A DNA stretch of 13,801 nt. Origin: CAZDXJ01 sp964509475. Its GTDB lineage: Bacteria > Pseudomonadota > Gammaproteobacteria > Methylococcales > Methylomonadaceae. Every line of letters starts with the position of its first letter. The stretch's first letter is position 1. Both the position numbers and the translations under genes were made by a program. A model generated the notes under the pieces. It had not been told where the DNA came from. It saw only the letters and a program-made list of their open reading frames with translations, and did no database searches. The stretch spans positions 1-13,801 of the forward strand of contig CAZDXJ010000059.1 of assembly GCA_964509475.1 (NCBI GenBank), written 5' to 3'. Positions 13,735 through 13,801 of this stretch are shown here, one piece after another.

Positions 13735-13801
13735 GTATCGACTCACCCCCTCTGAAAAGCCGGTGCAGGTTGTTGATTTATCAGGCTTGCCCAGCCCTTC
13801 C
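13735..13801 (+). mobile_element. MITE-like palindromic element, family A copy 3 (cut by window end)
   Basis: The first 67 bases match the complement of copy 2 from its 8869 end inward: terminal GTATCGACTCACCCCC, the GTTGTTGATTTATCAGGC arm and the first half of the central hairpin. It has the same orientation as copy 1. The 8 bases before it are GCCGAATG (13727-13734); if it is complete, it should end near 13919 and be followed by that same octamer. Confidence 0.85.

Overview
The window reads as a chromosomal segment of a gammaproteobacterium. PcnB, FolK, PanB, PanC, MsbA, YceD (DUF177), L32, PlsX, FabH, FabD and FabG all look like gammaproteobacterial versions, and the two gene orders (pcnB-folK-panB-panC and yceD-rpmF-plsX-fabH-fabD-fabG) are typical of that class. 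A lipid A exporter implies a Gram-negative envelope. A methanotroph-like lineage (Methylococcales) is my guess only; nothing here proves it. All recognised genes lie on the + strand.

Layout. (1) 1-206: AT-rich leader with no gene. (2) 207-3767: pcnB, folK, panB, panC, a tight unit joining RNA polyadenylation to folate and pantothenate synthesis. pcnB has no ATG, GTG or TTG start that keeps its conserved N-terminus; the best start is an ATT at 207, as in E. coli pcnB. (3) 3768-4186: a palindromic repeat (copy 1) and a C10 run. (4) 4187-8578: a large MscS-type channel, a 120-residue two-helix membrane protein, a possible 50-codon small ORF and msbA, with small gaps or overlaps, so probably an envelope operon. 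(5) 8579-9026: repeat copy 2 and a promoter that would make yceD nearly leaderless. (6) 9027-13708: yceD, rpmF, plsX, fabH, fabD, fabG, the classic ribosomal L32 / fatty acid and phospholipid initiation cluster. FabD loads malonyl groups on ACP, FabH starts chains, FabG reduces them, and PlsX turns acyl-ACP into acyl-phosphate. (7) 13735-13801: start of repeat copy 3, cut by the window end.

The main unannotated signal is a set of small non-coding mobile elements (MITE-like). Family A (about 185 bp) has three copies, placed just after panC, msbA and fabG; copy 2 is bounded by an 8-bp direct repeat, CCTTACCT. Family B (152 bp) sits between rpmF and plsX, with 17-bp imperfect terminal inverted repeats and a perfect 8-bp duplication, AACATTTT. 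Both families carry the same terminal decamer, GTAACGRCTC. GTAA ends plus 8-bp duplications are the hallmark of IS66-family transposition, so I infer that both are moved by one IS66-like transposase encoded elsewhere.

No tRNA, rRNA, CRISPR array, phage gene or transposase gene was seen.
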